Shown: piece after piece, positions 10,745 through 21,130 of the stretch
How positions within the stretch are numbered: the first letter of the stretch is position 1
How the letters are laid out: each line of letters opens with the position of its first letter
Origin: Macropodus opercularis
Taxonomy: Eukaryota > Chordata > Actinopteri > Anabantiformes > Osphronemidae
Assembly: GCA_030770545.1 (NCBI GenBank)
Contig: CM061093.1
Location: 992,001 to 1,056,000 of the forward strand
DNA length: 64,000 nucleotides
Direction of reading: 5' to 3'
Notes under the pieces: model-generated
What the model saw: only the letters and a program-made list of their open reading frames with translations
Databases searched by the model: none
Told to the model about the DNA's origin: nothing
Program-made: the position numbers and the translations under genes

Positions 10745-11068
10745 GCAGAGCTAAGACTTACCACATGCAGGTGAGGGCATAACACAGATTACGACTAGAC
10801 TTGACGAAACCCGGAGCACTGAACATAAGACTTGACATAACTTGACTTAAAATGAACAGAAATGGACTCTGGAGTATACGTACAGGAACTGGAGCATCAG
10901 AACTAACAATTAACAAACTGACCAGGCCAGGAACAAGGAGGGGAGCTTAAATACAAAGTCAACAGGACATGGAACACAAGGGAAATCCCTAATTACAGGG
11001 GAGGAGCACACAGGGAGAATGTGACATCACTGGAACCCTGCAGGGATGTGAAGCTGGATTGTGACACA
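10745..11068 (-). mobile_element. Putative solo LTR, minus orientation
   Basis: Read on the minus strand, this begins TGTCACAATCCAGC at 11068. It carries a T-rich promoter-like stretch with 'gtatttaagctcc' and runs into a region rich in 'aagtc' words. The layout resembles the LTR-like sequence at 7436-8110. The left boundary is uncertain and no target duplication was established. Confidence 0.35.
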
Positions 11069-11469
11069 ATGTAGATGATTTACATCTTTTGACTTGAAAA
11101 CATCTTATTGCGTCATACAGGTCCAATATTACTTAGCCTGAACAAGCATAATGAGGGACCTTTAAGTTTGATTTTGTTTTTCTCAAAATTTTCAGTCATG
11201 GCTGGTTCACAGTGAGTTCTGTGCTCTTTATTATTCTGATTAGCTAGAAATTTCAAATGCTAATATCACATTTGAAATCAACTCTGGGGACTTGATTGCT
11301 GGTGAATCAACTAACACCTGGCCAGGCACCCATAAACAAAATCCCTGTATTAAATCTCACATTTTACACTTGAGTCAAATCTTGTTCCATTTTGAATTCA
11401 CTGTGATAGTGTCCACAGCTAAAATTAAAAATAATATGCCACTATTCATATTCCTATGGCTCTAATAGT

Positions 11470-11952
11470 CTAAGACAAGACAAACTGATAAGACAATAAG
11501 ACAAACTGAAAAGAAAATCGCTGCTCAGAATGCCCAAACTGAAAATCACCGCTAATGCAGGAACTAACAAAACCTGGGAACACAAACATAAATACAAACT
11601 TACGAGTAATGATTTTTAACTAGACTGAACAAACAGGATTTTACGCAGAAATTAAGGAACAAACAGACTAACAAGACAGAATTTTTAATGAAACAAAGCA
11701 GGTAACCGAGTGCAAGAATCTACAAACCAACAAACTCCAAAATGAACAAAATAACAAAAGCACCAACTGAGTAACAACAACCCAACAAGGGCAGTGAGTG
11801 GAGGTGGAGGAGTTTATGTACTAGATATGGAAAACAGGTGAAAGGAATTACCTTACAGTGATTATCAGACCTGGAATAGGAATTGACATCACAGACACAA
11901 ACCACACGAGACATAAAAGTACCACCAAAGGCCAGAGGACCAAACTGTCACA
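11470..11952 (-). mobile_element. Putative solo LTR, minus orientation, second
   Basis: On the minus strand it begins TGTGACAGTTTGGTCCTC at 11952, close to the start of the LTR-like block at 7436 (TGTGACGGTTTGGCCCTC). A retrotransposon-like promoter composition and 'tacataaactcc' follow. The distal boundary near 11470 is a guess. Confidence 0.38.
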
Positions 11953-13214
11953 AGAGTGTTTTCAAAATAAAACAGAAGAATATAAAAGAAATTAAATACA
12001 TCAGCTGTGTGTAAATGTCAGATGGTGTTTGCTTCATACAACACAGGCAAACCCCAAACCTCTTCTTCATACTCTGTTTTCTCCATCCTTCCATTCTAGG
12101 CTTGACTTGTTAAGAGCAAGTTGATGTTTTCCTGTCCCCACACAGCCCATGAGTAAATGAGTTAAGTTTTAAACTGTGTAGTGCTGTAATAAAAATGAAA
12201 TAGGTACATGGAGAGCCACATAAGTAGAAAGGCAGGAGAATGAATACGTAATCACAAATGTTTCGGAGCAAACATAAGTTTGTTCAGAGAAATCTAATCA
12301 TCTATCAGTGCCAATGACTTACATTCACGCAGCATTTTTATTTCACTCCTGTGCTTTTCCACTCCCTGAAAATACCAGACACATCTGACTGACTTACTGT
12401 CAGAAAATATATATATATATATTTATATAGTATATATAAACATGAGAATCTGTCAATAGTATCTGGTGTGACATGAGCTGAGGTTGTTAGTCACCATTGT
12501 TTAATTTCCCTCTTCAGTTTGGACACAATCAAGCAGGTTTTCCACATAAAGACAAGGAATTGCATATTTTGGAATTCAGAAACAGAGGCATGCTCCTCTT
12601 CACCCTCGTCACCCCCCGTTTTCTCTTCTCTGATGTTGCCTGGTTGTATATGCCAGATGATGTTTGTATGTCTCCAGGAAGCCAATTAAAACCTAGCCTG
12701 TGGCAAGGCTGCACCCAATAAAAGTGCATAATGTGACACATCCTGAATCTATTCATGCTCATCTCGTAATTTACCTGTGGAAGTCATGATCAAATGCTCT
12801 TTGTTCCAGCAGCATTTGCACTTTTATTGCAGAATGATCCATGACAGAGAGTGAGTTGTATACACCCCCCCCCCACACACACACACACATAGATAGATAA
12901 ATGTGTAAAAGACATTATTATTCTTATGTCATTTTAGTAGAAGTTTTTCCCAGTAACAGAAACTAAAACAGAAAATAAACACAAACACAGAAGCTATCAT
13001 TACCTTAACAAGGCTAAACATGATACTGTAACTAACAGTATTACACTTTATTTTTGTGGTTCACATCATATAGTGCATATGTTACTATACTGTGACTGTG
13101 ACGTATATCCGACGTTATTACTTAACTAAATTTTACTCTTGTTGTGGGTCCTGAAAAATGACCATGTTATTATACTGTGAACACTGATTCATTTTGTATA
13201 AAACTGACTGATCG
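11953..13214. other. Non-coding with simple repeats
   Basis: AT-rich spacer with an (AT)n run at about 12407-12440 and a C-run followed by (CA)n and GATA words at about 12867-12898. No supported gene. Confidence 0.5.
12867..12898. repeat. Poly-C / (CA)n / GATA simple repeat
   Basis: A run of C is followed by CA dinucleotides and then 'tagatagata'. Confidence 0.85.
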
Positions 13215-13747
13215 CTGCATTGTATTAAGTTGTCATATGTCTGTTTCCCAAACGCTGAGCACGTGCATTCAACTTCTTTGGTCGACCATGGAGAGGCCTG
13301 TTCTGAGTAGAACCTGTCCTGTTAAACCGCTGCATGGTCTTGGCCACCGTTCTGCAGCTCAGTTTCAGGGTCTTGGCAATCTTCTTATAGTCTAGGCCGT
13401 CTTTATATAGAGCAAAAAAAAATTCTCCTTTTCGCTCCTAAGTGAGTTCTTTGCCATGAGGTGCCATGTTGAACTTCCAGTGGCCAGTATGAGAGAGTGA
13501 GAACCATAAAAAACAAATTTAACACACCTGCTCCCCATTCACACCTCAGACCTTGTAACGCTAACAAGTCACATGACACCAAGGAGGGAAAACGGCTAAT
13601 TGGGCCCAATTTGGACATTTTCACTTGGGGGTTTAAACATTATTGGCTGTGTTTGGAGGGCACATCACATTTACACAAACTGTACACTCAGTACTTTACA
13701 TTGTAGCAAAGTGTAATTTCTTCAGTGTTGTCACGCGAAAAGATATA
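13215..13747 (-). mobile_element. Tc1-like transposon, N-terminal transposase part
   Basis: On the minus strand, an ATG at 13467 starts 'MAPHGKELT', then an in-frame TAG and a frame shift. The paired-like DNA-binding domain of a Tc1 transposase follows ('ALYKDGLDYKKIAKTLKLS', 'TVAKTMQRFNRTGSTQNRP', 'HGRPKKLNARAQR'). The catalytic DDE domain is missing: the copy is truncated near 13215. Its terminal part is separated by an inserted LINE and resumes at 15445-15490 with 'gtattcacttctgtgacata', a Tc1-type end. The gene is dead. Confidence 0.85.
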
Positions 13748-13754
13748 TTAAATA

Positions 13755-15437
13755 AATTTCAGTTTAATTCAGTTTTATTTATATAGCGCCAATTCACAAC
13801 ATCGGTTATCGCAAGGCACTTTACAAGTAAGGTTTAAGATCTTACACAACTAGACCCAACAAAATCTACATAGAGCAGCTTTTAATTGTAGCATATAATT
13901 AAATTGTACATTGTAATAGCAACAGTGGAGGAAAAAGTCCCTCTATAGAGGAAGAAACCTCCAGCAAACCCAGGCTCAGTGTGGGTGAATATCTACCTTG
14001 ACCGGTTGGGGTGAAGGGATGGAGAAGAGAGAAAACAACACAACAACAAAACAAGCAGCAACAGACACAGGCAGTAACACTGGAGACACACGGCTCTGAG
14101 TCTGACAATACCTGTAGATGAGAATAGAGAGAGAGACAGGAAGGGAGAAACACAACTACGAGAAAAAAGAGACAAAGTTAGTCACATGTGGACATGGAGG
14201 CATGTTAGTGGATAGAATAGATAGAAAACCAGAGGAGCTCAGTGAATGAAGGAGGTTCCCCAGAACCATCTGTAACTATACGCTTTGTCAAAAAGAAAGG
14301 TTTTAGTTTTAAAACTAGAGAGGGTGTCTGCTTCTCGAACCTGAACTGGAAGCTGGTTCCACAGGAGAGGAGCTTGGTAGGTAAATGCTCCCGTTCTACA
14401 ATTAGAAACTCTAGGAACCACAAGCAGACCAGCGCTCTGAGAACGAAGCGTTCTGTTGGGAGCATAAGGAGCCATGAGGTCTTTAAGATAAGATGGAGCT
14501 TTATTATGAAGAGCTTTGTAGGTGAGGAGAAGAATTTTGAATTCTATCCTAGATTTGACAAGACGCCAATGCAGAGAAACTAATGTAGGAGAAATGTGAT
14601 CTCTCTTCCTAAGTCCAGTCAGACTCTGGCTGCAGCATTTTGAATTAACTGGAGTCTTTTTTTAAAAAAAAGGTTTGACCACAGCAACCTTAAAAGCCTG
14701 TGGTACGTAGCCTGTAACCAGAGATTGGTTGATTTGATTTAATATGGACGTGCTGATTAACGGAAAAATTTCTTTGAGTGATCTAGTTGGGATTGAGTCT
14801 AAGAGACAAGTAGCTGATTTAGCAGAATTAATTACTGAATTTAGCTCAGTATGATCTATGGGGGAAAAGCAGTTTAAGTAAGACATAGGTCTAACCAGCA
14901 GATCTAAAGTTGTTGGATCTGCAGATCGGTTTATGACATTTGTTGACAGATTCTGATCATTTCTCTAATCGTTATGATTTTATTAGTAAAATATTAGTCT
15001 TAAAATGTCTTTCCATACTAGGCAGGATACACCTAATTTGTTGGACGCCACTGTCTTTCTAGTTTTCGAGTCCTCTGCTTAAGGCTGCGGATCTGAGTTA
15101 TACCATGGAGCCAACCTCCTCTGATTCACTGGCTTCTTCTTCAGAGGAGCAACAGTGTCTAAAATTGTACGCAGTGAAGCTGCAGCATCATCAACAAGAC
15201 CATCTACCTGCTCATGATTCAGATGACTGCTCTCCTCTGTGTAGCTACAAGGGAATGAGACAAAAGATGATGGAATCATCTCCTTAAATCTAACAACAGC
15301 ATCATCAGATAAACATCTGCTGTAATAGAACTTATTTCCAACGGTTGTCAGGTCTGTGGTAAATTCAAATGTTATTAAGAAATGTTCAGATAACAGAGGG
15401 TTTGAGGGAGAACTTTTAAATTATTCATCTCAATCAA
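13755..15437 (-). mobile_element. LINE (same family as 2987-4446) inserted in a Tc1 copy, internally deleted
   Basis: The tail 'tttatttatatagcgccaa' near 13776 marks the 3' end, so the element is in minus orientation. It is bounded by TTAAATA at 13748-13754 and 15438-15444, a plausible 7-bp target duplication. The 3' UTR (about 13755-14650) closely parallels the copy at 2987. At about 14652 it jumps to the RT N-terminal extension ('SAKSATCLLDSIPTRSLKEI', 'FKVAVVKPFF', 14886 to 14662) and upstream linker ('DTVAPLKKKPVNQRRLAPWYN', 15279 to 15079). The RT core is deleted. Confidence 0.85.
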
Positions 15438-15444
15438 TTAAATA

Positions 15445-15490
15445 TTCACAAGAAATGTGAGTGATGTATTCACTTCTGTGACATACTGTA
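15445..15490 (-). mobile_element. Terminal part of the split Tc1-like transposon
   Basis: The sequence continues the Tc1 copy interrupted at 13747 and ends in 'gacatactgta', the expected terminal inverted repeat of this Tc1 family (recalled from memory). Confidence 0.75.
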
Positions 15491-17564
15491 GATAGAAGTA
15501 AAATGACCTAGAAGAACTGCTGCTGTTTGAAGGCAAAGGGTGGTCACAGCAAAGAATGGAGGATAAATTATAGTTCAACACTTCAATTTCTGAAAGCATT
15601 CTTTGTTTACAGCATTATATATATATATATACATACCACCTGTCGTTAGTAGAACCATGGAGTGGATTGCCGGTCTCGGTAGAGTTGACCGTTTACATAC
15701 ATATGTGGAACAGTCTGTGGCGGACTCAAGGTTATCAGCGATGTTTTTATCAGCTGAGTCTGCTCCAGGTGACTCTGAGAGTCAGGATCTCTTAAGCATG
15801 ACTTCCCCCTGACGACTCTCTCGAAGCCTTCGTCGATGTACTCCTCTGTGTTCTCCAGAGCGATAGGATAGGTGATCGTACCTTTTGTGCGTACGTTTTG
15901 TATAGCTTTTGTATATTATTGTCAAATGTTGGCATATCGTTTAATGAGCTGCTGTTTTCTTTTAATTGCGCACTGAATTCTCACAGCATCACCCTCTACT
16001 AACAGAACTTTCTCTGTCTTCCTGATCTTTCATCATCTCCTGGGATGTTTCGCCTGTAGGCAAACTGCAGCGGATCCAGAGAAGGTGGCTGAGAATGGAC
16101 CTCTCCATGGTCTTCATCAGCTTAAGTGCAGGAGCAAACACTCCCCACAAAGCAAGGAACAAAGAAAAGTCCAAGCCGGTGACTCAGCTGCTTTACCCCA
16201 CAGAACACTGCAAACTGACCATGAGAGAGGTGAAGGAAGAGACCGGGGGGTCCCCAGAAAGCAGAAGACCATTCAGTCGTTCATTCATCTTCTACCTATA
16301 ACAGCTGTCTATGTGTGACAGGCAGGGTTCACCCTGGACACATCAGTCTGATGCAGGCCACACACATATACAGTAGACACACAACCAGTCACGCGCACAC
16401 TCTTACCTACGGGCAACTTAGAGTTTCTAAGTAAACACACTCAATGCATATTCAGACCCATTCACTGTGCTTCATCACATTCCTCTTCACAGGGCCTCCA
16501 GGGGTGTGAGTAACAATAGCTGAAAGGTGATGACAATGTCATGAAATACAACACATTAAAATGCATTTTAGTGCATTTTACAAACTACTAGGTGCAAATG
16601 AAATATCATCTGTTTTGATGCAAAATTTTGAGGGCTCAAACACACAAGTAGTAAACTCCAGTGACCTCAGGTACACACAAACACACAAATACTTTTAGCT
16701 TCCATGTTCCTTGATGTAGAAAGTCACTTTAATAATAGAGAGCTCCCAGCTGTGCCTGGCCATCTTTTATTCATTTGCTCTTCTCTCTTTGCACTGGGAC
16801 ACACTGCTTCTTATGCCAATGACACCGATGGCATTTTTCAGCTCCACTGTGAAACACTTTGTGTTCATCAGAATCAAAAGAAGGTGGTTGTAAAATTGGT
16901 GATTAAACTTTCATGCAGGGTGATGTTTTAGCATGTAAATGCAAACAGCAGTGATTTTGAAACTGGTTGTTAAACTGTTGTTGTTACCAAATTAGAGAAG
17001 AGAGTTATGACAAGTACTGTATGTGCTTTAAAATCATCGTTTTAACTGGATGTTTCCACTTACTAGGGTGGTTGAATCATCTCCCTGTCATGCTCAAATT
17101 AAGCAATCTAGTCATTACCATGATTGTGATTTATGCTAAGCAGGGATTTTATTTTCTTGTATTGTTAAACAATATCAATTAGAAACGCTTTTGAAATACA
17201 CACACACGTGTAATTAAGGTTCAAGGTTTTAATTACTATTGTGATGGGGGTCAGCTTATGTTGTTTTAGGGTCAACAAAGTCACTGACAGTGTTCAAAGC
17301 CTCGCTGGTTCAGAAAGTGGTTCAATTACTCACTTCTGGAATTCATCTCAATCCCAGCGCAGTGCAGCATAAATAAAAAGGAATAAAGGGGATGTCGTTG
17401 AAGCGCAATGATTACAGTGCATGGCACACAAATGACATAAAATGACCTATAATATCTGCACACAAAGAAATAAACCTTTTTGTGAACAGTTTGCTGGAAG
17501 GCTGTGGTGCTTCAGGAAGCCACACCTCACCATCACTAACACGACATCACTCTTGTAGGCATTT
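15491..17564. other. Non-coding with repeat fragments
   Basis: It holds an (AT)n run near 15614-15632 and a fragment with the SINE-type repeat signature 'ggcagggttcaccctggaca' near 16320-16440. Short frames such as 15603-15812 and 16085-16318 match nothing I know. The segment near 16060-16140 looks like a decayed fish repeat. Confidence 0.4.
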
Positions 17565-17640
17565 GGGTTATTCATTATTTATTTATATAGCACCAATTAC
17601 CAATAAAAGTCATCTAAAGGCACTATACAAAGTACAGTGG
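17565..17640 (-). mobile_element. LINE 3' tail fragment
   Basis: 'tttatttatatagcaccaa', followed by 'aaggcactatacaaagtac', is a diverged copy of the tail seen at 2987 and 13776. Only the terminal part remains. Confidence 0.7.
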
Positions 17641-18699
17641 TGGCAGTTCAAAGTGTCTCCACTACGTTTGTCCGCCATTTCGCAATTCCACGTCATTTTT
17701 GCCGACACACGTGTTACATCTTAATGACCTGTAGGTGGCAATCAGATGTTAGAATAAAAATGTATTAGGACCAATTAAAATATTAAGAGTCACTAAAAGG
17801 GGAATTTATGCAGGAAGATCTCATTTTAGAAGGGCTTCATACACATCCACACACACGTTTGCCATGTTGGCAACTGCCTGGTTTGCATTTTAATTTCTGA
17901 AATCTCACAATTATATTCAATTCACAACAAGCCAAAGACATGAGCCTCGACATAACTGCGTTATTTACATTGTCTTCTGTTCCTTCTGTGTGTGTTCGAC
18001 CTGAAGTGAGCCACTGTACAATTACCAGACAGCAAAGAAACACAGGACACTTCTCATTCAAATGTGTACACACATCGGGTTTCACATTTGCTGCCATAAC
18101 CTGTGTTTATCTCTGTCGCTACAGGTTGCAATTTAATAAAAATATTATACTTCTCCCGTTTTTCAGAATTTAATTATAAGTAAACATAAATCAGAAATTC
18201 CTTTAAGTAAACTCTGGCAGAGACAGAACCTGACACAAAAATGGATGTGTGTATTTTCAGACGTCTCAGACTAGTGATCCAGACATTATGACATAAAATG
18301 GCATTCATGCATCTTGGTCATTGCAGGATATGGGGACGTCGTGCATTCAGTTTGTTAGTTGCATACAGACACACCTTAAATAAATAACCTCCACACAACA
18401 TCCACTTTACATACATTGTTGCATACAGACATGGTAAAAAGTGGTGAATGGTATGCATTAAGTTTTCTTGGTCAAGAAACATCCACACTGGTGTTCTAAA
18501 ACCCATCCCATAGAAACAATGCTTTCACTGCGCTACAAGCACAAAGTCACAATCTTTCAAAATCTCAAAGATTATCCAGTGGTTTGTGTGGTTTACACTG
18601 ATACCCGCGCAGTGAGTTTGCTTCCCCGTGTCTTTGTCGTCTTCCTAGTTTTAATGAGCCTTATTATTTGAATAGATCTATGTTGTAACATTAAGACCA
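17641..18699. other. Non-coding, no recognised gene
   Basis: Only short frames without recognisable products. Confidence 0.45.
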
Positions 18700-18832
18700 T
18701 AAAAACGTGGAAATATGTAAACAACTGTGACGCCAGGTGGTTAAACTCTGCAGGAATTAAAATACGGAGACGTAGTAGTGACGCAACCATACTGCTGTGA
18801 AAAAAGGGTCATTTTGAACTGCTACCACTTTT
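18700..18832 (-). repeat. Dispersed repeat, inverted copy of 62960-63085
   Basis: The minus strand reads 'agtggtagcagttcaaaatg' and later 'accacctggcgtcacagttg' and 'tttacatatttcca'. The same ordered words occur on the plus strand at 62965-63085. A related 'gtggtggcagttcaaagtg' is at 17638. Function and family are unknown. Confidence 0.65.
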
Positions 18833-18835
18833 AAG

Positions 18836-20464
18836 ACTACAAAAATACACCAACAAAATAAACCATAGGAACCCCAATAAATGCTAATTAGTCAGTTAAT
18901 GTTTTTTTCAATTGTATGTTTTGGGATTGTCTTTGGCTGTGACTATCACCAGTGTGGAAGCATAATAAAAAGGGCCACCCTTTTTTCAATTAAAGTTTCA
19001 ATTAAATTAGGTTTAAATATAAACTGAACTCAATTAATTAATTGTTGGGTTTTCTATACAAATCTATTTATTTGTAATTTAGTGTTCTGCAAGGTCTAAA
19101 ACCTTACTCCATGCTTTGAGACAGCACCCGTAGCGCGTGTGCTGGAGCCTGTCCCAGCTGTCTATGGGCGAGAGGCAGGGTTCACAGGTCGTCAGTCTGT
19201 CATAGGGCCACACACATAGACGCACAACCACTCACGCGCACACTCACGCACGCAATTTTACAGTTCTTCCAATTAGCCTAACTGCATGTCTTTGGACTGT
19301 GGGAGGAACCGGAGAGAGCCCACGCAGACACAGGGAGAACCAGGAATTAAACTAATAAACTAAATAGAACATGTAATTGTAATGTAATATGTCTAATGTT
19401 CCTGTCTGTTTTGTAGTTCTGATCTGTATTGCAACAGTTTACCAGTAGAAAAGGTCACAAAAGGTAACTCTCACCTTTTGCAACTGTTACAACAGTTGTA
19501 CAACAGTGTTACGAGACGCAGTGATGCGATGTAAATGTTTCCACTGAGTGTCTCAGGGTTCCAGGAAACAGATTTAGCAGAGAAGTTTCTTTAACCTTTC
19601 TGAGAGCGAAGAGATTTGTGTTGCACAAAGAGAATTATTCAAGCTACTCTACAGAAGAAGATGCACGTCAGACAATGCATGTTGGGCATAACACTCCAAT
19701 GTGTGCACATACCGTGTGTATAGCATTTGTACCTGTGTGTGTGGGTACGGTCCGCGTACATGAGCCCCCTGGGTAACCGCAAGCAGAAATAGTAGGACAG
19801 GGCCAGACAAGGCCAGACAACTAGAATAAATCCAATAAAATATGCAAGCGGAAAGAGCAAAAGGCAGAGAGTACCTTTACCTGCTTTCATTTTCTTCCTC
19901 TTGTCTTTGGGGAGATGGGAACTGGAAACAGAAGGGATGAGACAAGGGAGTCATGAAGTCATGTCCCTGGGTGAAGGGAAGTAGGGAAGAGAATAGATGA
20001 GAAAATGGCTCAGGCCACCAGTGGCCTCTAAAATCAACACAAGTTGCCTCTGTAGCTCTCCCAGTGACAACATATCTCACTATAGGTCAAAAATCTTCCA
20101 TACTAAAATGTGAGCTCCAGCCACCAAAGGTTGCTACTACCCTGTGTTGTTTTGGTTTCCTCTGCTTCCTATTTTTTCAACAGGTGTTTTACATGTAGGT
20201 TCGTGTTCTGCTAGTGTGTCCTGCTTGGTATCACGTCCATTTCCACCTCTAGCCATTGTTCAACATGACTGGTATTTCATATCAGTGATGGTCAAAATGA
20301 AGCTTTATGAAGCACTGAGCAACTTTGATACAGGTGGGCTGAAATCGACACGGTGCAAGAAACATTTGATACAGTGAGAACAGTGACACTGCTGGTTGTC
20401 TGTGAGAACTGCACGTTCGCTGAAACGTGGTGGTTTTCACGGTTCGTGTTTATCTTATACTTAA
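18836..20464. other. Non-coding with a SINE-type fragment
   Basis: Contains a minus-orientation fragment at about 19120-19345 described separately. The rest shows no gene. Confidence 0.45.
19120..19345 (-). mobile_element. SINE-type repeat fragment
   Basis: The plus strand reads 'tgtcccagctgtctatgggc', then 'ggcagggttcacaggtcg', a CAC-rich centre, 'gcatgtctttggactgtggg' and 'cacgcagacacagggagaac'. These are the ordered words of a very common teleost repeat, in reverse orientation, truncated before its tRNA-like head. Confidence 0.7.
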
Positions 20465-20740
20465 CCCTCCTCCAGCCTTTGACGACCCCACTGTAAACTA
20501 GGGGGCGCCAAAGCTCAAAAACACACGCAAGGGTTGGATCAAACAGCCTTCGTGGGTGTTACATCCAAGCAATGAACACGTGTGAGTCTATGATGAACAA
20601 GTTCATCCAACCGTTCATCTAGATAAAGTGCGTTGTGCTTTATCGTCTGCCTGCAGCTGTTTTATCCAACCCTTGTGTGGTTTTTGAGCTTTGAGCGCCC
20701 CCTGTTTTTCATTTTGACATCCTCGAAGGCTGCGCGAGGG
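20465..20740. mobile_element. TTAA-flanked palindromic MITE (piggyBac-like), copy 2
   Basis: It is homologous to 9938-10232 along its full length ('aactagggggcgccaaagct', 'acatccaagcaatgaacacg', 'gtttttcattttgaca'). The left flank is TTAA (20461-20464) and the right flank TCAA, a one-base decay of the target duplication. Small internal deletions make it slightly shorter than copy 1. Confidence 0.85.
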
Positions 20741-20869
20741 TCAAATGAAAGTTATTTTGTCAAAGGTGTGTAATCCTGCTTGACCCGTGGGTTTCGGTGG
20801 GAGAGAGCTGTTGCTAACTGGTGCAGCTAAGCTACTGCTAGCTCCTATTTCTCTAAACCTGTGCTCTTT

Positions 20870-21130
20870 TTGTCACGTATTTTCTTCTGTTGAAGCCATT
20901 CTGTTGTTGATTTACTTCTATTCTTTGGATCGTTGTCCTGTTCATCCCATCACCATCCTCTGTGAAGCTTCAGTTGATGGACAGATGGTCTCAAGTTTTC
21001 CTGCAAAATGTCTTGATAAACCTTGGAATTCATTTTTCCATCAATGACAGCAAACCATCCAGGCCCTGAGGCACCAAAGCCCCAAACCATGATGCCCCTA
21101 CTACTCTGAACATTAACAGTGGGGCACAAA
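20870..21130 (-). pseudogene. Tc1-like transposase, DDE-domain fragment
   Basis: The minus strand reads 'GIMVWGFGASGPGWFAVIDG', 'MNSKVYQDILQENLRPSVHQ' and, after a stop, 'QDNDPKN' and 'STTEWLQQKK'. This is the catalytic core of a Tc1/mariner transposase, with in-frame stops. No terminal repeats were identified, so it is an old remnant. Confidence 0.85.
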
